Shown: positions 58,559 through 64,000 of the stretch, one piece after another | How the letters are laid out: the number at the start of each line of letters is the position of its first letter | Numbering within the stretch: position 1 is the stretch's first letter | From: Chalara sp. BL73 | Lineage: Eukaryota; Ascomycota; Leotiomycetes; Helotiales | Assembly: GCA_918026815.1 (NCBI GenBank) | Contig: CAKJVC010000066.1 | Coordinates: 124,001-188,000 of the forward strand | DNA: 64,000 bases | Reading direction: 5' to 3' | Notes under the pieces: model-generated | What the model was told of the DNA's origin: nothing | The model's database searches: none | The model's input: only the letters and a program-made list of their open reading frames with translations | Position numbers and translations under genes: made by a program

Positions 58559-59097
58559 GCTACTTGGGGTTTGCGAGACGAATGTTGGTAATTGCTGTAT
58601 GAGTAGCCTTGTAGTTGTACTTGAGGCGTCTGCCTACATGTCGGTCGACCACACCAATATGGAGCGGGCTGTTGAATTGTATTATTTATGTATATATACG
58701 ACTCTAGAAATATGGCTAAGACAATGTGCTATGGTCATTTGGTTAAATCGCATTAGGCCGCATCAACCCTATTGTCATGAAAATTTGCATGACGCTAAAG
58801 TGTTCCTGTCAAAGGTTCTAGCTTCATATAGCCCACAAGGTTAGCATTAAAGAATCATTATGGTCTATATTGGAATAGTCTAATTTACTAATGATATACC
58901 GTAAGTAATGCGAGAGTAGTCCTTAGCTTATTCTCAATTCTTGAATATATGCCACTGGATGGTATATATATATGAAATACCTATATACATGGGAAGGCAT
59001 CGATGTCCACAAAGCTCATGTCATTGAGATATTCTGCATTGGCCATGGATATCGTTGACTGCCTCAAAGCATGTGGATTGGCCTCTGATTCCTAGGG
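58559..59097. other. Convergent 3' spacer, nothing identified
   Basis: AT-rich spacer between convergent genes, with a TATATATA run near 58962. Confidence 0.5.
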
Positions 59098-60285
59098 TCA
59101 GTTCTTTCCCGTCTTAGTCGTCAGATCCTGAGCAATTTCTATTTTTTGCTTGGGTTTCTTTAACTCAAGTCGCCATGTTGTGCCAGCGTGCCAAGTGTTA
59201 CCATCTACAACTTCGAGTCCACTTTTCTTGACTATTTCTGCAATATCTCTGTTCCACCAACAGCCATGCTGTTCTGCATGGCCTTTTGCGGAGTTATCTA
59301 GAACATTATTCAACCATGCCCATCGGCCACGGCCGTGTTCCAACAGTAAAATTCTGCCATCCTCCTCTTTTACCAGATTCGCTAGATTTTTCAAAAGAGC
59401 AACTGGATCGTTTGCACTACACAGGCCCATGGTCTGAACTATGGTATCATACCTCCCTCCCTCCAGGTTACCACTCGCTTCATTCGGGTTCTTCGGGGGA
59501 AGAGGGAGAGCTTCACTTGCATCTCCAATTACCCATCGTACGCCAAGTATTCCAGGGAACATCTTCGAGAACTTCTCATGTGCAATTTCCAGCATCTCGC
59601 CGCTCTTATCCACCGCTGTAAAACTCCTGACCTTCCCTTTCTTGATTCCATCTTTCCTAGACGGTTGTCCAATACCATTATATCCCTTGAAATTCCAATC
59701 ATAGTATTCCAAATTCCTGCCAGTCCCAATAGACACCTCCAGAACATCTCCGTGTGCTTCAGCAACCAGCTCACGACGTTTTTTAGGCATTCCCATACTC
59801 AATTCTGTCAGGTCGATCGACGTGTCAAAGGTTCGGGCTGTTTTATCGTAGCGTGAGGAAACGTCGGCCTGTGCAGATGCGTCAATTGGGACGGTGCTGG
59901 CAGGTGCTCTCAATATGACGATGGCAAAGTAGGAAACGTAGCCTATGAGGCATGTCCCAACGATAACGGCACCATAGAGACCGATTCTGCGATGCTTGTC
60001 TGCCGAAGTAGCGCGAGGCGTAGCGGGACTCGAGGCCGGCGATAGGCTTGAAGGCAAAGATCTCAATTTCGGCCTATGGGATACGGTCAGCATCTGCGAA
60101 GGAGGTGAATACGGTGTAGTGTACTTGTAGTCCAGTGGCACCCTGCCTGTAGTTGGGATATTGCCTTTCCGTGTTGCGCCTTTTGAACACGTTATGCTCA
60201 AACCTCTGGTCCATCTACGCGCCCTTCCTAGAGCATTCCTACGGAGGACTTTCGCACATAATTGCTTTCTAAACACCGCATCCAT
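59098..60285 (-). CDS. OMS1: OMS1-like mitochondrial methyltransferase
   Basis: Single exon, 395 residues. Arg-rich N-terminus (MDAVFRKQLCAKVLRRNALG) fits mitochondrial import. One membrane helix lies at about residues 101-125 (IGLYGAVIVGTCLIGYVSYF). The soluble SAM-dependent methyltransferase domain begins with motif I DVLEVSIGTGRNLEYY at about 180-195. Later motifs are SFTAVDKSGEMLEIAHEKFS, YDTIVQTMGLCSANDPVALL and GRILLLEHGRGRW. This matches yeast Oms1, an inner-membrane methyltransferase-like protein linked to cytochrome oxidase assembly. Substrate unknown. Confidence 0.9.
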   Translation of the reverse strand: MDAVFRKQLCAKVLRRNALGRARRWTRGLSITCSKGATRKGNIPTTGRVPLDYKYTTPYSPPSQMLTVSHRPKLRSLPSSLSPASSPATPRATSADKHRRIGLYGAVIVGTCLIGYVSYFAIVILRAPASTVPIDASAQADVSSRYDKTARTFDTSIDLTELSMGMPKKRRELVAEAHGDVLEVSIGTGRNLEYYDWNFKGYNGIGQPSRKDGIKKGKVRSFTAVDKSGEMLEIAHEKFSKMFPGILGVRWVIGDASEALPLPPKNPNEASGNLEGGRYDTIVQTMGLCSANDPVALLKNLANLVKEEDGRILLLEHGRGRWAWLNNVLDNSAKGHAEQHGCWWNRDIAEIVKKSGLEVVDGNTWHAGTTWRLELKKPKQKIEIAQDLTTKTGKN

Positions 60286-61078
60286 ACTTGGTCACTCTCA
60301 TCGATGGAGCATTGCCCAATTGGTGACGCTCGAAATGCTGTAATTTTGGTGTAAATAGCCTGGGTTTAAATATCATTGCATGTCATCTAGAAAAGGGTGT
60401 CTTCAGTAACAATTAACTAATTTTGAGTTTTTAAACCATGATGCCATATCTTGCTGAATGCTTGTAAGTTTGGTTTAAAGTACCCGCTCCATTTATGATC
60501 ATGCAAGGCTGACAAGGCTACAGGCAGACAACGCGCCAAGAGAAAGTGATATTCCAATTCTCTACTTTTTTTAAGGACGTTACACATTTTGTTGGTGGTT
60601 TTACGCTCAGTCGAAAATCAAAAGCTTGTTTAAGCTTGCAACGGCTGTAGCTTCAGGGCATTTAAGGGCTGTTAGCAGCTGAGAAGTAACATTTTTAAAA
60701 CAAATGGTTTTTTTACGGCCCCCTGAAAAAAAGGCAGGGAGTTGCAGTGGCACTTTACCTCAATGTTCTACCTCTGGCAAAGTATAAATTGTAGATGCCA
60801 AGGCTTCTAATAATTAGTAGTGCGTAAATTGATGATATCTTGAGCTTAGACGTAGCTCAGAGCAAGAACAGAATTTCCTAGTGCTTTGTAGCTCACGGAA
60901 GAATGGACATGAAACAAATCTTTAAGAAGACTACAAAACGAATTTCCACGCGTTAAATTGTGATTATTGTTTAGTACCACCTGATGATACAGTAAATACA
61001 CACAACGCCATTCCAATGCAGCATGTCTTCCCATATGGTACAATCTCGCATCTAAAATATACATATCCATGTGCGTCA
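60286..61078. other. Intergenic region, nothing identified
   Basis: AT-rich, with runs of T and A (60569, 60718). No supported gene. Holds the promoter of the OMS1-like gene and the 3' end of the COX14-domain gene. Confidence 0.45.
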
Positions 61079-61978
61079 TCACCGTCTCGACATGAATGAC
61101 GTCCATCCTCCTGATTTGGGTGGCTCGTCTAACGGTTTATCCATTGTTTCCGAGGTCCCTAGTCGGTCCAATGGCCCTCCAATCTTCTGTCTCTCCTTTC
61201 CATCGGTGAACGCTTGCTTAGCCTTCGCTGCAATAACATTCTTGCTCTCTTCGATTGTACCTAAAAACTGCTCTCCTTTCTTTAATCCATCACTCTCAGC
61301 TCCGTTCAGCACTTCGTTACTTCCTAAATTATGGGCTTGCTCGTCCTTTTTCAACCCAGAAAACATCCACTCCTTAGTTCTTGTAAAGACACCCTTTTTT
61401 TCAGACATTTCTGCCTTGGACTTGGCGATCCGTGCATCTTCCTCATCTCGTAGCTTAATGAACTCAAATTGACGTTCGTCTGCTGTTCCATTCTGAATAG
61501 CTTGCCTTGCTTCATATAGTGCAGCTTCTTCCTGAGCTTTTCGCTGTGCGAAGTACTGTGCGCGTTTGGTCCGGTTGTGGATTATCATATCTCCCAGAGC
61601 ATACACCGTGACTCCACCAGCAATAACTATACTTTCGTTAGTATATTTCTTCTTGCTAGTTGCCAGTAGACTGCCCGGGATTTAGAACCACATACATGTA
61701 AGTCCAATCAAGCTGAGCGCAGTGAATCGATGTGCTTTATCAGCCCATACTCGACCTCTCGATATGATTTTGTCCACCTTAGAGACCTGGGCCTCGCGCG
61801 CAGCATTCGCAGCCGCTCTTAATCGCCTAACTTTCTCCTGCGGTGTCTCACCCGGTGGGCCCCTATTCTTTGGGAGTATTGTGGTATTAGAGGGATTCGG
61901 TGTGAAGCTTTGGTTTTTGGCATAGGCATGAGGTATCGTGGATGTAAATCGCGTAGCATCGCTCGCCGATCGTGCCAT
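61079..61978 (-). CDS. COX14-domain mitochondrial protein (cytochrome oxidase assembly-like)
   Basis: Exons 61978-61696 and 61626-61079, with a 69-base intron, give 276 residues. The segment ADKAHRFTALSLIGLTFIAG followed by GVTVYALGDMIIHNR (about residues 80-112) resembles the single-helix COX14 domain, which helps Cox1 assembly in the inner membrane. Yeast Cox14 is only about 70 residues; this protein adds an N-terminal basic region (TPQEKVRRLRAAANAAREAQ) and a long charged C-terminal coiled-coil-like part (AQYFAQRKAQEEAALYEARQ). The acceptor TATAG at 61627 was chosen because it keeps frame and has a TACTAAC branch site before it. Confidence 0.8.
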
Positions 61979-62314
61979 TTTGGCGAACTCTACAAATTCT
62001 GGTTAATTGCTGAGATGACGGAAGGACAATTGACTCGTTTTCCACATCTGAGGTTGAACTCCGTCTGTCGAACGACTTTTCTGAGGTCTATGATTCGTGA
62101 ACTTTTAGCGGCGGGAAGTACCCGCTTCATACATTTTAGTGGGTCAATAGAGGGTGTCGGTCATGTTCGCACTGTCATAACTCAGCACAGGTAGTGAAGC
62201 TGTGGGATTTGAGAAGTACAAAGCCTCAATCATCTTCTGTTGAACATAGAAGATTCGTGATGCAATAGCCAGTTTGCACCTCAATATTACACCACGTAGT
62301 AGGTTTCAGACAAG
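61979..62314. promoter_or_regulatory. Bidirectional promoter (COX14-domain / DUF2458 genes)
   Basis: 336 bases between divergent start codons. No coding potential and no assigned element. Confidence 0.45.
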
Positions 62315-63193
62315 ATGGCTTCACAGACTCCAACACCGGATCTAGCAGCCATATTAGCTACGCTAGCTGGTCTCAATCAGCCAAACCAGCAAACACAACA
62401 GAGTCAGCAGGTTCAACATCCTACAGAAAATTTTCAATCTCCTCCATATATGAGTCAGCCTATACACCAACCACCTCCTCAGCAATGGAACCATCAAGCC
62501 AGAATTTATCCCAACAGTGGAGTGTCTACTCCAGTTATTCCATCCAATCCGAACGTCCGGGTTATCGATCCTGCGACAATTGTGGACTGGACATCAGGTC
62601 TGAAATGCATTATGAGAACTGTTGCCAAGAATGAGAATATAATCCATGATGTTCGAAGGGCAGGTTTTTTCTCAGTGACATCTCTGTCAAAGTAGCTAAT
62701 CAAGCCAATTCTAGATGATAAAATCACAGCATGAGCATGAGCAACAATGGTGGAAGGCACGTCAGGAACTCATCGAGAAACAGAAGGCTCGGACAGAAGG
62801 TCAGAAGAAGCTAGATGAAGTCTTGTATGTCTATCCTCGCAATATCACAATAGTGCTGTATTCATCAGCTACAGGAAGCTTGTAGGTGGAGCTACTTCAG
62901 AAGGTGCGACTAACACCAGCCCCGAGGAATTGGCAAAAGAACTGGAGACTTTTGACATGAAAGTCTACCGGGCCCAGACTCAGATGATGAGAGAGTTCAC
63001 TGCAAAGTTAAAGAGTCTTGGTGTTCCTTTCTTCGGTACAAAAGCCGAGCTTATAAAGCTGGCCAGGAAGGAAGGAGCTGCAGACACTCCACCTCAGGGT
63101 GTGAAGGATGGAAAAGTAATAATTGATGAAGTTGAATTGATCCAGCTGCAGAAGAAGATGATTACAATTTTGGAGGATCTCTGTGCCGAATGA
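62315..63193 (+). CDS. DUF2458-family protein
   Basis: Exons 62315-62659, 62715-62824 and 62875-63193 give 257 residues. The first 80 residues are Q/P-rich (LNQPNQQTQQSQQVQHP, PIHQPPPQQW). The folded part begins with VIDPATIVDWTSGLKCIMRT and continues MIKSQHEHEQQWWKARQELI, DMKVYRAQTQMMREFTAKL, FGTKAELIKLARKEGA and ELIQLQKKMITILEDLC, matching fungal DUF2458 proteins of unknown role. The helices suggest a coiled coil. Intron 1 starts with GC (AGG|GCAGGT) because no GT donor keeps the frame. Intron 2 is standard. Confidence 0.85.
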
Positions 63194-64000
63194 TGGCATG
63201 GCTTTGAATCAATAAAAGGGAAATAACTCTTCTCTCTGTGTACAAAGAGAGTGAAACATTCCTGTCCTCCGAGACGTTCCAGCAATACTCGTAAAGCCGA
63301 AGCCCGGTCTTAAAGCTTCTAGATAGTTTAACTGAACCTATACAGGCACTCAATAGTATATATCACGCGATAGTATCTGTTGCTCCAGAAAGCTGATGCT
63401 GCGATGTAAGAGCAGAAAACTCGCCATCAATGGAGAATTACCAGTGTGGCCTCTATCAAAGATCCAGATTTGGTATCAGCGGTGAACCCTTTCACAATGA
63501 CAGGATCTTCTCACAATTCTGATCTGGGAAGCACATTGCCCGCGGCCATATGATATTTGTGCCACTCACGATTCAGAATAGAATAACAGTAAATTTTTAG
63601 ACTATCAAGTAGTTAGTCTATATCAGCAATTCTGACATGCGTTCATGAGCACCTTTTCTCCAGCCAATTCGTTCGAAAAATCCATGAGATTTTAATGTAC
63701 GTTGGATATCTCATATGGTCGTTCTCGTAATATACCATAATTTACTAGGTGTATTACTTTTCCTATTTCAAGTAACATTCTTGGAGGCCATGCTACATCA
63801 CAGCTTTAGATACGACTAATCAATTGACTATAGATTAAGAAATGAGTGTGAAAACCAGCTTCTGTACATTAAAATCATACCTAAGATTCCGCAAATATAT
63901 CTCCACTGCTGAGGCTGACCAGTTCGTTCCTTCGGATCTGGATCGACATCCAGCGATTGATGTTCTTCCTTTCTACCCCTTCTGCCACCAAGCTTATGCT
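63194..64000. other. Right-edge region, possible partial gene
   Basis: Mostly AT-rich 3' DNA. In the last 150 bases the minus strand reads GRKEEHQSLDVDPDPKERTG, charged and coding-like, and could be the 3' part of a gene running in from the right. The plus strand is also open from an ATG at 63841 to the edge. The two cannot be told apart here. Confidence 0.3.

Overview
The window is nuclear DNA of a filamentous ascomycete (Pezizomycotina; the protein sequences feel most like Leotiomycetes, which is an inference). The signs are compact protein genes on both strands, many 45-70 base introns with CTAAC/CTGAC-like branch points just before the acceptor, and typical fungal families: an NAPE-PLD-like FMP30 homologue, a GPI-anchored small secreted protein, an mpaB-type oxygenase, a GMC oxidoreductase, a fungal monocarboxylate-type transporter and an OMS1-like methyltransferase. 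I rebuilt the exon structures by joining reading frames across GT-AG (sometimes GC-AG) introns and checking that the phase closes.

Layout. 1-11 kb: an F-box protein, a nuclear pore Nup84/Nup107 homologue and a long AT-hook, Q/S/T-rich nuclear protein. 11-13.8 kb: gene-poor, with a broken coding relic and a tRNA-like relic. 13.8-20.6 kb: a Ure2-like glutathione transferase, the NAPE-PLD-like hydrolase, a GPI-anchored small secreted protein and a secreted amidase. 20.6-24.6 kb: a graveyard with an SDR-like relic and a clearly broken MFS monocarboxylate-type transporter. 24.6-34.3 kb: an SCYL2-like pseudokinase divergent from a mitochondrial branched-chain aminotransferase, complex I subunit ESSS, and an unusual protein that fuses the alpha and beta subunits of succinyl-CoA ligase. 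35-45 kb: a GMC oxidoreductase, a possible decayed acyltransferase, two unrecognised conserved-looking proteins and an mpaB-like oxygenase. 45-52.5 kb: a broken cyanovirin-like ORF, V-ATPase subunit C, APS kinase, a mitochondrial thioesterase-like protein and a small four-exon protein. 52.6-63.2 kb: a housekeeping block with MAK21/NOC1, mitochondrial prolyl-tRNA synthetase, an OMS1-like methyltransferase, a COX14-domain protein and a DUF2458 protein. At the right edge a partial gene may enter.

The genes do not form a metabolic cluster. Several serve mitochondria (aminotransferase, complex I subunit, ligase, prolyl-tRNA synthetase, methyltransferase, COX14-like protein, thioesterase). The accessory character lies in the decayed genes between them. 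The most unusual item is the ligase fusion, whose gene needs an 8-base internal exon and two consecutive GC-AG introns to stay open. No rRNA, CRISPR, intact transposon or intact tRNA gene was seen.
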